From the NCBI GenBank assembly GCA_016789905.1, contig JAEUQC010000006.1, forward strand, positions 23,149 to 87,148: 64,000 nucleotides of DNA, read 5' to 3'. Shown here piece by piece: positions 16,852 to 25,799 of the stretch (its first letter is position 1; each line of letters begins with the position of its first letter). Under the pieces are notes generated by a model. The model made no database searches, was not told where the DNA came from, and saw only the letters and a list, made by a program, of their open reading frames with translations. The DNA is from Bryobacterales bacterium. Lineage in GTDB: Bacteria; Acidobacteriota; Terriglobia; Bryobacterales; Bryobacteraceae. The translations under genes were made by a program, and so were the position numbers.

Positions 16852-17789
16852 TAGTGGTAGGGGGTGAAGAGTTCGGTGGTGAAGTAGCGCTCCATGCGGT
16901 CCGGGAAGACCGTTACGATGCGGGCACTGGGGCCGAGCTTTTTGGCGATCTGCCGGGCTGCGAAATAGTTCAAACCGCTGCTTGGACCAACGGGGAAGCC
17001 TTTTCCAATCAGTTGGCGCGTGGTGTCGATTGCGTCGCCGTCGCGGACTTCAATCGTCTCCAGATCGGGCATCTCTTCGGGCTTGAAAATCGTCGAGACC
17101 GAATCGACTACGCCGGGGATGCGGGAGCTGAAACTGCAACACTCGACTTCCGAGGTTCCATCGAGCTGAATGGGACGGGCCAAGACGGGACGCACTGGCG
17201 AGCCCGTCTGGCGAAGGCCCTGATAAATGCCGACCAACGTTCCGCCAGTGCCGACGCCGCTGACCACCGCGTCGACGGCGCCGCCGGGGATCTGCTCGGC
17301 GATTTCGCGGGCCGTGGTGGAGGCATGAGCGGCGGCGTTCTCCATGTTGTGGAACTGGCGCGGAAGGAAACAGCCTTCTTCGGCCGCGAGACGTTCGGCT
17401 TCGCGGATGGCGCCGTGGATGCCATCCGCTTTGGCGGTGAAGCGGACGGCGCCGCCGTAGGCGCGGATCATCAGAACTCGTTCGTTGCTGACGCCCTCCG
17501 GCATGGCGGCAATGAATTTGACTCCGAGTTGGGCACTGGTCAACGCCATGGCAATGGAAGTAGAGCCGGAGGAGGCTTCGACAACCGTATCGCCGGGCTG
17601 CAGGCGGCCTTCGCGCCAGGCCTTTCCGAGGATGAACCGGGCGATGCGATCCTTGGTGGAACCGCTGGGGTTGAGGAATTCGAGCTTGCACCAGATGGGT
17701 ACATCACCGGGGAAAAGAGCCACGGGAGCCAGAGGCGTGGGGGCGAGCGAGTGGAGATAGAAGTTGGAATCGGGCAGGCGGCGGATCAC
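16851..17789 (-). CDS. Cysteine synthase/cystathionine beta-synthase-like PLP enzyme
   Basis: A 312-residue fold-type II PLP enzyme. The Schiff-base lysine is Lys46 in NPSGSTKDRIA. The substrate-carboxylate loop is SSGSTS at 73-78, the phosphate-binding loop is SGVGTGGTL, and PVGPSSGLN near the C-terminus binds the cofactor ring. This is the CysK/CysM/Cbs family, making cysteine or cystathionine, or handling related beta-replacement chemistry. At 312 residues it has no CBS regulatory pair. The Asn in HNMENAAAH matches the usual GxxNxxAH segment. The GTG start is favoured by a TACCCT box exactly six bases upstream. Confidence 0.85.
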   Translation of the reverse strand: MIRRLPDSNFYLHSLAPTPLAPVALFPGDVPIWCKLEFLNPSGSTKDRIARFILGKAWREGRLQPGDTVVEASSGSTSIAMALTSAQLGVKFIAAMPEGVSNERVLMIRAYGGAVRFTAKADGIHGAIREAERLAAEEGCFLPRQFHNMENAAAHASTTAREIAEQIPGGAVDAVVSGVGTGGTLVGIYQGLRQTGSPVRPVLARPIQLDGTSEVECCSFSSRIPGVVDSVSTIFKPEEMPDLETIEVRDGDAIDTTRQLIGKGFPVGPSSGLNYFAARQIAKKLGPSARIVTVFPDRMERYFTTELFTPYH

Positions 17790-17795
17790 ATAGCT

Positions 17796-17801
17796 AGGGT
17801 A
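17796..17801 (-). promoter_or_regulatory. -10 box (TACCCT) for the PLP enzyme gene
   Basis: TACCCT, six bases (agctat), then the GTG at 17789 on the minus strand. It is a clear example of the leaderless layout with a GTG start. Confidence 0.45.
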
Positions 17802-17847
17802 GCCGCCTTATGGACTTGCTGTCGTGGCTCTGGCATTCTGGGCTGGG

Positions 17848-18045
17848 ATGAAGACGCAACGGCTGGCAATGGCGGGGACGGCGCTGATGGGGATTGGGGC
17901 GGTGCAACTGTTGGGGGCGTTGTATTTTTGCTGGGCGGGCGGGATGGACGGTGTATTGAGCCCGGTGGCGGCGGTGGCGGTGGTGTGGCCGGTGGCGGCG
18001 CTCCTGTGGTTTCTGGGGCGACGGCTGCGGCGAGTTGCCGTTTAG
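17848..18045 (+). CDS. Small hypothetical two-helix membrane protein
   Basis: A 65-residue protein with two hydrophobic segments (AMAGTALMGIGAVQLLGALYF and AAVAVVWPVAALLWFL) ending in a basic RRLRRVAV tail, so the C-terminus is probably cytoplasmic. I recognise no family. It has high GC at third positions like its neighbours, and a short GGG sits just before the ATG. Its stop overlaps that of the convergent large membrane protein by four bases. The similarity in composition to real genes is the only support for it. Confidence 0.45.
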   Translation: MKTQRLAMAGTALMGIGAVQLLGALYFCWAGGMDGVLSPVAAVAVVWPVAALLWFLGRRLRRVAV

Positions 18046-21000
18046 ACCGGATCCCGTTTTGCCGGCGAGAGCAGAGAACTGAGTTGATCGCTCCATTTGA
18101 CGAGCGATCCGATTGCAGCGGCAACGAACGAGGGGAGTCCGAGAAAATCGAGCGGCAGGGCAGGCTGCGTGAGGAACAGGAAGAGGACGGCGAACGAGAT
18201 GCCGGCGATGAGGGATGCCTTAACGCTTCGCCAACTGTGCCGCGACTGGACATCGGTTTCCAGTGAGAGGACGGAGCGGCGTGAAGAATGGAGCAGGAAG
18301 GCGCGGACGGCCGGAGTGACCGGACGGACAGCGGGGGCGAGTTCGAGCCAGCCTTTGGCGGCGAGAGCGAGATAGGTGGCCGATTGTTTGGGGTTGGCGA
18401 CCCGTTCGATAGCCACCTGGACAAGGAAGCAACGCTCTTCGGGAGAGAGGGTGGCCCAGGCAGATTCCAGACCTTCGGCGGATAGCGGCGTGGCTGGAAG
18501 GATGTCGCAGGAGAGGAGTATGTGAGAGTTGTTCCAGCCGGTCCAAAGCCAGAGCAGGGCGAGAAGGGCGGCGAGAGCACCGAGGAGCGGGACCCCTGCG
18601 AGAGCCCAGGCGGGCGCGAACGGTGGACCGTTGAGGCCACGGATGGACATGGCGGATTCATTACGCATGGGGAGCGCCCAGGAGAGGTGATCCTGCGCAC
18701 GCTGGACCCAGTACGGCGCCGGAAGCGCGGAGCGTTCGGAGGCGGCGACGGTGAGATCCATGGGCATGTATTGGCGCCGCAGTTGTTTGGCGCGAACGAC
18801 CCAGCGCTCCGGGGAGTTTTCCCGTTGGAGACGGAGCATGGTGCGGGCAGGCAGATCAACGGAAAGGGCGGCAGCCTGGTTGCGCTCCAGAGCGAAGAGG
18901 CGGCCCAATTCCTGCCCCCAGATGATGTGGAAGAGGGCGGCGGCGGGAACGAGGCTCATGGAGACGGCAAGCATGAAGAGCAGGAAACGATGCCAGCGGG
19001 CGGCGGATGGAACGTCTTGCGGGGCCTGTTGCGGGGCATTGCGCCAGACAGCGATCACGATGGCGATGAGCGCGGTGATGAGGGGGAGCAGGAGGCTGGG
19101 AATCCAAGAGCGTTGGAGGACATGGAGAATCACGGAGAGTGCAGTGGCGACACTGAGGAGCAGCGCGGCGGCGCGATACTGCTGGCAGCGAGCGGGGTCT
19201 GTCCAGAGCCACTGGAGCCAGTTGCCGTCCGGCGTGCGCAGGCGGGAGATGATGAGGGCGACGGCAATGGCGAAGGCCATAAGGCCCGCGAGCGCCGCCT
19301 GGGGCCAGAGCATACTGCTGAGAAAAGCCTGAGCGGCGATGACGCGAACGGTGGACAGATCCTGGAAAACGGCGAGATAGAGCGTTCCGCCGGATTGACC
19401 GTTGGCGGAGCGGAGCTTGGAGACGGGCCCGACGAGAAAGCGATGGGGGCGCCCGTGGTACTCGGCGTCGAGCCAGCCGTTGCCGCCGGCGAGGAGAAGG
19501 GCACGGAGGCGGGCAGGTTCGCTGGACTCATTGATGATGTTTTGGCGGAGCGAGAGGCGTTCGTCGGAATGGTAAAGCAGTGTTCCCTCGCGGTTGAAGA
19601 GGGCGAAGCCGAAGGAGGCAGGCAGAGGGCGTGGAGCGAGCGAGTTGAGGGAAAAAGTAAGAACGGCCGCCACAGCGGCGGGGGTTTCCGGCTTGCCCTG
19701 ACACTTGGCCGAACTGGAACGGATGGAGAGAAAACTGTAGAACTGCCCGTCGGTGATGGAACGGCTGGGGCCGAAGAAGAAGGGGGTGTTCGAGGCGGAG
19801 TCGCTTGCATCGGACGGAAGAAGCCACTGGGCGCCGCTGGCGGCGGCGCGGAAGTAGGTGCGGTGGGCAACAGAAACGAGTTCGGCCTTTGGGGCGGTGG
19901 CGGTGAGTTTACCGGTCTGCATGCCGGCGGCGTCGGCCCAGGCGACTTGATCGACCTGCACGTTTTCTACTGGCACGGAACGGGGGAGGTCGAGATCGGC
20001 TTTGCAGGCATCATAGGCGACCAACTGACGGCGGGCGGCGCGCAGTTCGGAGATTAGATCGGACTCCAGACGCGAGTGGACCTGGGGAAGCAACGCAGCG
20101 GCGAACGACTGGTAGCGGACATAGCCATCGAGGGCGAGGAGGACAGTGACACAGAGGGAGAGAATGGCGCCGGTGCTGAGATACAGCAGCAGGAGATCGC
20201 GAATGCGGAAGCGCTCGGCCGGGTGCATGGACCAGAGCTTGAGGAACGGATAACTGAGGCAGAGACCGCCCAAGAGCAGGAGAAGAAAGGCGAGGAGATA
20301 GGTATCGAAGGCGAGCGACTGGCGAAGGACATCCATGGTGGGACGGAAGCCGACGAGGAGGAGCTTCTGGTCCTGAAAGCGGAGCGGCTGCAAGTAGATC
20401 TGATAGGCCTTGCCGGCGAGTTCGGCGCGGAAGCGGGAAGAGGAGGCACGCGCTTCGTCGAATCCGGTTTTGGCGGCGGCTTTGAGATCGCTGACGAGTT
20501 GGGGCGGGTTTTCGCCAAAGGCGGGCTCGCGGTACTCGGTTTCATCGAGACGGAGTTGACGGAGCCAGACCGGTTGCTGGGCATCGGCACTGAGGAGGAC
20601 GAGACCGTCGCTATTGGCGAGCGCGAGGGAGTGGAAGGACTCGGGGAAGGAGAGTTCGCGGAGGAGAAGATCGACACGAACGCGGAAGGTGAGCTCGGCG
20701 GCTTTGCCGTAAGCGATTTGAAGGCCGCCGTGTGCGGCGAGGAGCCTGGGGGGCGCGTATTCCTTGATGGGTGTAGATGCGCAGGGCTGGACAAGTTCGA
20801 GGTAAGGCTGTTCGCGGGTGAACTGGCAAAGGAAGGCAGTGTTGGTGCCAAGGTTATCGACGTTGACGAGGGCTTTGTCAACGGTGCTTTCCAGGACCAG
20901 GGCGGCATGGCCGAGGTCGCGCTGGGATTGTTCTTCCTGCTGTTGAAACTGACGGGCGACATACCAGCCATAGATGGCCAGGGGAAGGACGACAAGGACG

Positions 21001-21071
21001 GCGGACCAGCGCAGCCCGGCGAACTGCTGGCGCAGACGCGTGAGCGAGGCGAGGATGGAACCGCCGTCCAT
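18042..21071 (-). CDS. Large multi-pass membrane protein of unknown function, sensor-like
   Basis: A 1009-residue protein I cannot place in a family. A membrane helix near residue 25 (WSAVLVVLPLAIYGWYV) is followed by about 220 extracytoplasmic residues laid out like a Cache-type sensor. Then come a two-helix unit (YLLAFLLLLLGGLCLSYPFL, STGAILSLCVTVLLAL), a second large external domain, and a cluster of helices around 620-740. The C-terminal region has a soluble helical part (LSPEERCFLVQVAIERVANP) between the last helices. No kinase, GGDEF or HAMP signature is visible. The frame is open to 21221, but the ATG at 21071 begins the hydrophobic N-terminus. It lies 34 bp after the ABC exporter, probably the same transcript. 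Confidence 0.75.
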   Translation of the reverse strand: MDGGSILASLTRLRQQFAGLRWSAVLVVLPLAIYGWYVARQFQQQEEQSQRDLGHAALVLESTVDKALVNVDNLGTNTAFLCQFTREQPYLELVQPCASTPIKEYAPPRLLAAHGGLQIAYGKAAELTFRVRVDLLLRELSFPESFHSLALANSDGLVLLSADAQQPVWLRQLRLDETEYREPAFGENPPQLVSDLKAAAKTGFDEARASSSRFRAELAGKAYQIYLQPLRFQDQKLLLVGFRPTMDVLRQSLAFDTYLLAFLLLLLGGLCLSYPFLKLWSMHPAERFRIRDLLLLYLSTGAILSLCVTVLLALDGYVRYQSFAAALLPQVHSRLESDLISELRAARRQLVAYDACKADLDLPRSVPVENVQVDQVAWADAAGMQTGKLTATAPKAELVSVAHRTYFRAAASGAQWLLPSDASDSASNTPFFFGPSRSITDGQFYSFLSIRSSSAKCQGKPETPAAVAAVLTFSLNSLAPRPLPASFGFALFNREGTLLYHSDERLSLRQNIINESSEPARLRALLLAGGNGWLDAEYHGRPHRFLVGPVSKLRSANGQSGGTLYLAVFQDLSTVRVIAAQAFLSSMLWPQAALAGLMAFAIAVALIISRLRTPDGNWLQWLWTDPARCQQYRAAALLLSVATALSVILHVLQRSWIPSLLLPLITALIAIVIAVWRNAPQQAPQDVPSAARWHRFLLFMLAVSMSLVPAAALFHIIWGQELGRLFALERNQAAALSVDLPARTMLRLQRENSPERWVVRAKQLRRQYMPMDLTVAASERSALPAPYWVQRAQDHLSWALPMRNESAMSIRGLNGPPFAPAWALAGVPLLGALAALLALLWLWTGWNNSHILLSCDILPATPLSAEGLESAWATLSPEERCFLVQVAIERVANPKQSATYLALAAKGWLELAPAVRPVTPAVRAFLLHSSRRSVLSLETDVQSRHSWRSVKASLIAGISFAVLFLFLTQPALPLDFLGLPSFVAAAIGSLVKWSDQLSSLLSPAKRDPV

Positions 21072-21105
21072 GTCTGTATAGTGACTCTTGCTGGAGGAAC
21101 GTATC

Positions 21106-22908
21106 CTATCGTTCGGAAGAGGGCTGGGCCGATTGTAGCGCGAGTTGGGTAAACCAGGCGCCGGCGGCAAGAAGTTCGGCGGGCGTGCCTTGCTCGACGA
21201 CCTGGCCGTCGTTGAGGACATAAACGTAGTCGGCTTCCTTGATCATGGTGTAGCGGTGGGCGATGATGAGCGTGGTGGGGCGGGGGTTTAGATTGAAGAG
21301 CGACTGTTTGACTTCGAGTTCGGTGGCGTAATCGAGGTTGGCGGTGGCTTCGTCGAGAACGAGGAGGCGAGGCTTGTCGGCGAGGATGCGGGCGATTTGG
21401 AGGCGCTGGCGTTCGCCGACAGAGAGGCCGACTCCGTTTTCGCCGATTTCGGTTTCAAGGCCATCGGGGAGGCGTTCCAGCAGGCGAGCGAGACCAGCGG
21501 CGAGGGCGGCTTCCTGTACTTCTTCGTTGGTAGCATCGGGCCGTTTGTAGCGGATGTTTTCGGCAAGGGTGCCGCGGAAGACGGCGCCATCGGTAGCGAC
21601 GACGCCGATGGCGCGGCGGACGGGGGCGGGGCCGGAATCGGCGATGTTGTGTCCGTCGATGAGGATTTGGCCGCCGGTGGGTTCGAAGAGTTTCAGAAGC
21701 AGATCGGCGGTGGTGGTTTTGCCGGCGCCGGAGGGACCGGCGAGGGCGGTGGTTTTGCCGGGTTCGAGGGTGATGTTCAGACCTTTGAGGACTTCGCGCC
21801 CGGGTAAATAGCTGAAGCGGACGTCGCGGAATTCGACGCGGCCGGGGCCGGGGGCGAGGTCGGCGCCGGGGGCTTCGATGGGACCCTCATCGCGGAGGCG
21901 GATGGCGCGATTGAGCGAGATCAAGTGTTGCTGAAGGCTGACGGCGATGTTGTTGAGCGAGTCGACTGGGGCGAAGAGGCGGTCGAGATAGGCGGCGAAC
22001 ATGACGACGTCACCGGGGGTGAGTTGATGCTGCAAGACGAGCCAACCGCCGTAACCGAGAACCATGGACTTGCTGAGATTGGAGAGGACACTTTGCCAGA
22101 TGTAGTAGCCGTGCGCGGTGCGGATTCGTTCGGTGTAGACGCCGTAGGCGTGGGTGGATTCGTCGCCGAGGCGCTGTTCTTCGCGGGCCTCGGCGCCGGA
22201 GAGTTTGACGGTTTTGACGTTGGCGATGGCGCCGGTGATGCGGGCGGAGATGTTTTCCCAGAGCTCGTAATAGGGTTCGAGGCCGGTCTTCATGCGAAGG
22301 GCGGAGCGGCGGGCGATCCAGAGATAGGGCGGGACGAGGGAAAGCGAGACAAGCGCCATGCGCCAGTTTTCGGTGAACATGATGGCGCAGATGCCGACGA
22401 GGCGGATGGCTTCCGGGGCGATTTGCTGAGAGAAGGCGTGGACTACGGGGGCGAGTTGATCGGACTGATCGATACGGCGGGCGATGCCGGCGCTGGCCTG
22501 GAGGGCGAAGAACTTTGTGGGCAGGCGAAGGACATGGCCGAAGGTGGAGACGATGAGATTGGCCTCCATGGCGCTGGCGACTTTGGCGCCAAAGTAGTCA
22601 GAACGGAGGGAGAAAAAATAGCCGGTAGTGGAGATGAGGAAGAGCAGGACGACGGATTCGATAAGGGTCTTGAGGGTTTCGGCGGGGGTGCGGGCGGTGA
22701 TGAGTTGCTGGGTGGTGTCAGGGGTAACGAAGAGGCCGGCGACATCGTTGATAGCGCGACGGTAGACGAGAGGCTGAAGAAGATCTGCGGCGGTGGCGAG
22801 CAGGGCGAAGAGGCTGACGATGGCAAACTGGCGCTTGTGGTTGCGCGCGAGACGGAGGAGAGTGCGGATGACGGAACTGTACGAGGCGGTTTCGGTTTCT
22901 TCGGGCAC
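21106..22908 (-). CDS. ABC exporter, fused transmembrane and ATPase domains (MsbA/LmrA-like)
   Basis: A 600-residue half-transporter. Residues 25-330 hold six helices of an ABC type I exporter. The ATPase follows with Walker A GPSGAGKTT (391-399), signature LSVGERQRL (495-503, replacing LSGGQ), Walker B LLVLDE (515-520) and the His switch IIAHRYT. The expected Q-loop Gln is not seen: the segment reads GVVATDGAVFRGT. It would work as a homodimer, exporting lipid, peptide or drug. The GTG start at 22908 is the first in a good context; no -10 box of the leaderless type is evident. The next gene encodes the large membrane protein. Confidence 0.88.
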   Translation of the reverse strand: MPEETETASYSSVIRTLLRLARNHKRQFAIVSLFALLATAADLLQPLVYRRAINDVAGLFVTPDTTQQLITARTPAETLKTLIESVVLLFLISTTGYFFSLRSDYFGAKVASAMEANLIVSTFGHVLRLPTKFFALQASAGIARRIDQSDQLAPVVHAFSQQIAPEAIRLVGICAIMFTENWRMALVSLSLVPPYLWIARRSALRMKTGLEPYYELWENISARITGAIANVKTVKLSGAEAREEQRLGDESTHAYGVYTERIRTAHGYYIWQSVLSNLSKSMVLGYGGWLVLQHQLTPGDVVMFAAYLDRLFAPVDSLNNIAVSLQQHLISLNRAIRLRDEGPIEAPGADLAPGPGRVEFRDVRFSYLPGREVLKGLNITLEPGKTTALAGPSGAGKTTTADLLLKLFEPTGGQILIDGHNIADSGPAPVRRAIGVVATDGAVFRGTLAENIRYKRPDATNEEVQEAALAAGLARLLERLPDGLETEIGENGVGLSVGERQRLQIARILADKPRLLVLDEATANLDYATELEVKQSLFNLNPRPTTLIIAHRYTMIKEADYVYVLNDGQVVEQGTPAELLAAGAWFTQLALQSAQPSSER

Positions 22909-22935
22909 GCTCTATTTTGGCGCGGCAGAGAGGAT

Positions 22936-22941
22936 TACACT
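22936..22941 (+). promoter_or_regulatory. -10 box (TACACT) for the amidohydrolase gene
   Basis: The box ends eight bases before the ATG at 22950, in a 41-bp divergent gap shared with the ABC exporter. Confidence 0.4.
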
Positions 22942-22949
22942 AGGCGATT

Positions 22950-23846
22950 ATGTTGACCCGGCGAAGTTTACTGGCGGCGCCGTTCGCGGCGGATACACGG
23001 CTGCTGATTGATACGCATTTGGAGGTGTGGACGGACGATCCGCGGTTTCCATTCGCGCATCCGGAGCGGCCGGATTTGAAGCGAGTGGCGGTGCAGGGGC
23101 CGATTGAGAATCAAGTGGAGCAGATGAAGGATTTCGGCCTTCGCTACGCCGTGCTGATTACGCCGCGCTACTTTGGCTGGGACAACTCATACACCTCGTA
23201 TTCGCTGCACCGGTATCCGGACAAGTTCGTAGCGCACGGGTTGATCAACCCGCTAGACCCGAAGGTGCATGAACGGCTGCGGTACTGGGTGAAAGAGCAT
23301 GGGTTTCAGGGCATGCGGTTCAGCCCGATCTATCATCCGAAGGCGACGTGGCTGAACTCGAAAGAGCACTATCCGTTGTGGAAGGAGGCCGAGCGGCTGG
23401 GGGCCGTTTTCAACTTCTACATACTGCCGTTTCAGATGCCGATGCTGGAAGAGATGTGCGAGCGGTTTCCGGGTGTAAAAGTGGTGGTGGACCACGCGGG
23501 AAAACCGGACCTGAAGCTGGCCGATCCGTGGCCGGAGTTCAAGAAGATGTTCCGGCTGAAGCGGTTCCCGCAGGTGTGGATCAGCAACAGCGAACCGTAT
23601 GAGATGACGGAGTTGAAGAAGTATCCGTATGAAGATACGTGGCCGTTTTATAAGGCGATCTATGAGGAGTTCGGCGGGCGGCAGATTATATGGGGAACGG
23701 GATATCCGCGGCCGCGATGGGAACTGCCGATGGACAAAGAGCTTGAGTTTGTGGACAAGTATTGTTCGTTCTACACGGAGGCGGACCGGCGGCTGCTGCT
23801 GGGGGAGAACGCGCTGCGGATTTGGAAGTTTCCAGGACGCGGCTGA
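22950..23846 (+). CDS. Amidohydrolase 2 family protein, lactonase-like (COG3618)
   Basis: A 298-residue TIM-barrel amidohydrolase with a short twin-arginine-like leader (MLTRRSLLAAPFAA). The first strand reads LLIDTHLEVW; the family motif is DTHxHxW, and here the second position is Glu25. KVVVDHAGKPD and IIWGTGYPRPRW (with Gly-Thr-Gly where GSDxP is usual) are the later active-site strands. COG3618 enzymes hydrolyse sugar lactones (L-fuconolactone, L-rhamnono-lactone) or 2-pyrone-4,6-dicarboxylate. The neighbouring transporter, aldolase, enolase-family and sugar dehydrogenase genes fit lactone hydrolysis, but the altered ligands mean activity is not certain. Confidence 0.75.
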   Translation: MLTRRSLLAAPFAADTRLLIDTHLEVWTDDPRFPFAHPERPDLKRVAVQGPIENQVEQMKDFGLRYAVLITPRYFGWDNSYTSYSLHRYPDKFVAHGLINPLDPKVHERLRYWVKEHGFQGMRFSPIYHPKATWLNSKEHYPLWKEAERLGAVFNFYILPFQMPMLEEMCERFPGVKVVVDHAGKPDLKLADPWPEFKKMFRLKRFPQVWISNSEPYEMTELKKYPYEDTWPFYKAIYEEFGGRQIIWGTGYPRPRWELPMDKELEFVDKYCSFYTEADRRLLLGENALRIWKFPGRG

Positions 23847-23853
23847 ATAGGGA

Positions 23854-23859
23854 TAGAGT
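23854..23859 (+). promoter_or_regulatory. -10-like box (TAGAGT) before the MFS transporter gene
   Basis: TAGAGT lies seven bases before the ATG at 23867, in the 20-bp gap after the amidohydrolase. It may give the transporter its own start in addition to read-through. Confidence 0.3.
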
Positions 23860-23866
23860 AGAACGG

Positions 23867-25075
23867 ATGAACGCGAAGCGTTGGTACGTTGTGCTGTGGC
23901 TGAGCCTGGGGATGGTGATTGCTTATACGGACCGGGTGAACCTGACGTCGGCGATGCCGGAGATGGCAAAGTCGCTCCACCTGGACGAAGAGCAGCAGGG
24001 GATGGCGATGTCGGCCTTTTTCTGGACCTACACGCTGGGGCAAATTCCGGCGGGGATGCTGGTGGACCGTCGCGGCGTGCGGGCGCTTTACACGGCGGGC
24101 ATACTGCTGTGGAGCCTGGCGTCGGCAATGACGGTTTTCATTTCCGGGCTGTGGGCGCTGGTGGCCACGCGACTAGTGGTGGGGCTTGGCGAAAGCGTGG
24201 TGACCTCATCGTCGCTGCGCTATATCCGCGAACACTTCGCGGAGAAGGAGCGCGGTTTCGCGGTGGGCGTTTACATGACGGGAACAAAGATTGGCCCGGC
24301 AGTGGGACTGCCGCTGGCGGCATGGCTGGTGGCGACGCAGGGTTGGCAGGCGATGTTTCTGATAATGGGCGTGGGGAGTTTGCTGTGGCTGGCGCCGTGG
24401 CTCATGTGGGTTCGCAAAGATGACCCGGCGGCGCTGCCTGCAACCAGCGGCACCAAGGCGGAGAGCGTGACGCTGGGCAAGGCGTTGCAGAGCCGGGTAA
24501 TGTGGGGCATCATTCTGGGCACGTACTGCTACATGTACTTCGTCTATTACTGCATGACGTGGATGCCGCAGTATTTCCAGAAGACGCACGGGATGTCGAT
24601 TACGAAATCGACGTGGTTTGTGGGCGTGTCGTTTGGCGGGATGGCGCTGGTGGCGGCGGTTGGAGGATGGGCGGCGGACAAGATGATCGCACGGGGTGCG
24701 AATGCGATTGCAGTGCGGCGCGCGTTCACGGTGGCCGGTTTCATGATGGCGGCGCTGCAGACGTTGAGCGTGTTCACGGATTCGAAAGAGGTCATGATCG
24801 GGCTGACGGTGGCTTCGCTGTGCGGTCTTGGGCTGGCGACGGCGAACTACTGGGCCTTGACGCAGACGCTGATGCCGGGCGCGGTACCGGTGGCGATACA
24901 GAACACGGCGGCGAACCTGGCGGGCAGCGTGGCGCCATGGCTGACGGGATGGCTGATTAAGCAAACGGGAAGTTTCGACGCGCCGATTAAAGCCGTGGGC
25001 TTCTGGCTGGTGCTGGGGATTTTCGCCTATATGGTGATGGTCAGGCGGAGCGAAGGTCCTGCACGAGCTGCATAG
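23867..25075 (+). CDS. MFS transporter, anion:cation symporter (ACS) family
   Basis: A 402-residue twelve-helix transporter. The opening MNAKRWYVVLWLSLGMVIAY with DRVNL in helix 1, the loop VDRRGVRALYTAGILLWS between helices 2 and 3, and VVGLGESVVTSSSLRYI in helix 4 are ACS-family markers. Known members import hexuronates, glucarate, galactonate, tartrate and other small organic anions with protons. It starts 20 bp after the amidohydrolase and ends 35 bp inside the convergent aldolase gene. The context suggests import of a sugar acid handled by the facing operon. The ATG was chosen because it directly precedes the first helix; upstream sequence overlaps the previous gene. Confidence 0.88.
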   Translation: MNAKRWYVVLWLSLGMVIAYTDRVNLTSAMPEMAKSLHLDEEQQGMAMSAFFWTYTLGQIPAGMLVDRRGVRALYTAGILLWSLASAMTVFISGLWALVATRLVVGLGESVVTSSSLRYIREHFAEKERGFAVGVYMTGTKIGPAVGLPLAAWLVATQGWQAMFLIMGVGSLLWLAPWLMWVRKDDPAALPATSGTKAESVTLGKALQSRVMWGIILGTYCYMYFVYYCMTWMPQYFQKTHGMSITKSTWFVGVSFGGMALVAAVGGWAADKMIARGANAIAVRRAFTVAGFMMAALQTLSVFTDSKEVMIGLTVASLCGLGLATANYWALTQTLMPGAVPVAIQNTAANLAGSVAPWLTGWLIKQTGSFDAPIKAVGFWLVLGIFAYMVMVRRSEGPARAA

Positions 25076-25799
25076 CGGCGGTTTTTAGCAGAAGAATATC
25101 GGTGCCGGCGGTGATGAAGCGGAAGCCCATGTCGCGGTAGTGGCGCGTGGTTTCGACGCCGGGGAGCAGGATGCCGGCGACGCGGTTGTACTTTTTCGCG
25201 GCAGCGAGCGTCTTGTGCAATGCGTCGAGGAAGAGCGGGTGATCGTACTGGCGGAAGATGCCGAGGCTGGTGGAAAGATCCATGGGCCCGACGAAGAGAA
25301 CACCCACGCCATCGACGGCGGCGATCTCTTCAACGTTCTTCACCGCCTCCGCGCTTTCGATTTGGATGATGGGCAGGAGCGTGGTTTTGCTCTCGTTGCG
25401 GTAGTCATTGAAGTGAGTGCCGTAGCCGGCGGCGCGGACGATGGTGGCGACGCCGCGGACGCCATCGGGCGGGTAGCGCATCGCCGCGATACAGTCGCGG
25501 GCCTGCTGGGCCGTGTCGACACGCGGGAACATGATGCCCTGGACGCCCAGATCGAGCAGGCGGTGAACACGCTGTTTTTCGTGCGATTCGACACGGACGA
25601 CGGGGATGGCGGGCGTGGACTGGAGCGCATAGAGCTGCCCGAGAATATCGTGCTCCGCGCAGACGCCGTGTTCCAGATCGATGATGACGAAATCGAAACC
25701 GGCGAGGCCCATAAGCTCTGTGTTCACGGGGTAGCCGGTGGAGATGAAGGAGCCCAGGAGCGTATCGCCCTGCTCCAGATGGGACCAGCGGTTTTTCAT
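25041..25799 (-). CDS. HpcH/HpaI family class II aldolase
   Basis: A 252-residue pyruvate-type class II aldolase, related to 4-hydroxy-2-oxoheptanedioate, 2-keto-3-deoxyrhamnonate and 5-keto-4-deoxyglucarate aldolases. Signature segments are GSFISTGYPVNTELMGLAGF, FVIIDLEHGV, RLLDLGVQGIMFPRVDT, the metal-binding IIQIESAEAV, and VLFVGPMDLSTSLG, which carries the second metal ligand. It cleaves a 2-keto-3-deoxy acid to pyruvate or oxaloacetate plus an aldehyde. Its ATG overlaps the stop of the upstream enolase-family gene (ATGA), so it ends the translationally coupled operon. The 3' end overlaps the convergent transporter gene by 35 bp. Confidence 0.9.
   Translation of the reverse strand: MKNRWSHLEQGDTLLGSFISTGYPVNTELMGLAGFDFVIIDLEHGVCAEHDILGQLYALQSTPAIPVVRVESHEKQRVHRLLDLGVQGIMFPRVDTAQQARDCIAAMRYPPDGVRGVATIVRAAGYGTHFNDYRNESKTTLLPIIQIESAEAVKNVEEIAAVDGVGVLFVGPMDLSTSLGIFRQYDHPLFLDALHKTLAAAKKYNRVAGILLPGVETTRHYRDMGFRFITAGTDILLLKTAAMQLVQDLRSA

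Noticed and set aside
16770..20057. Two long open frames on the plus strand (498 and 511 codons)
   Set aside because: Antisense to the PLP enzyme and the large membrane protein, whose hydrophobic segments and motifs are on the other strand.
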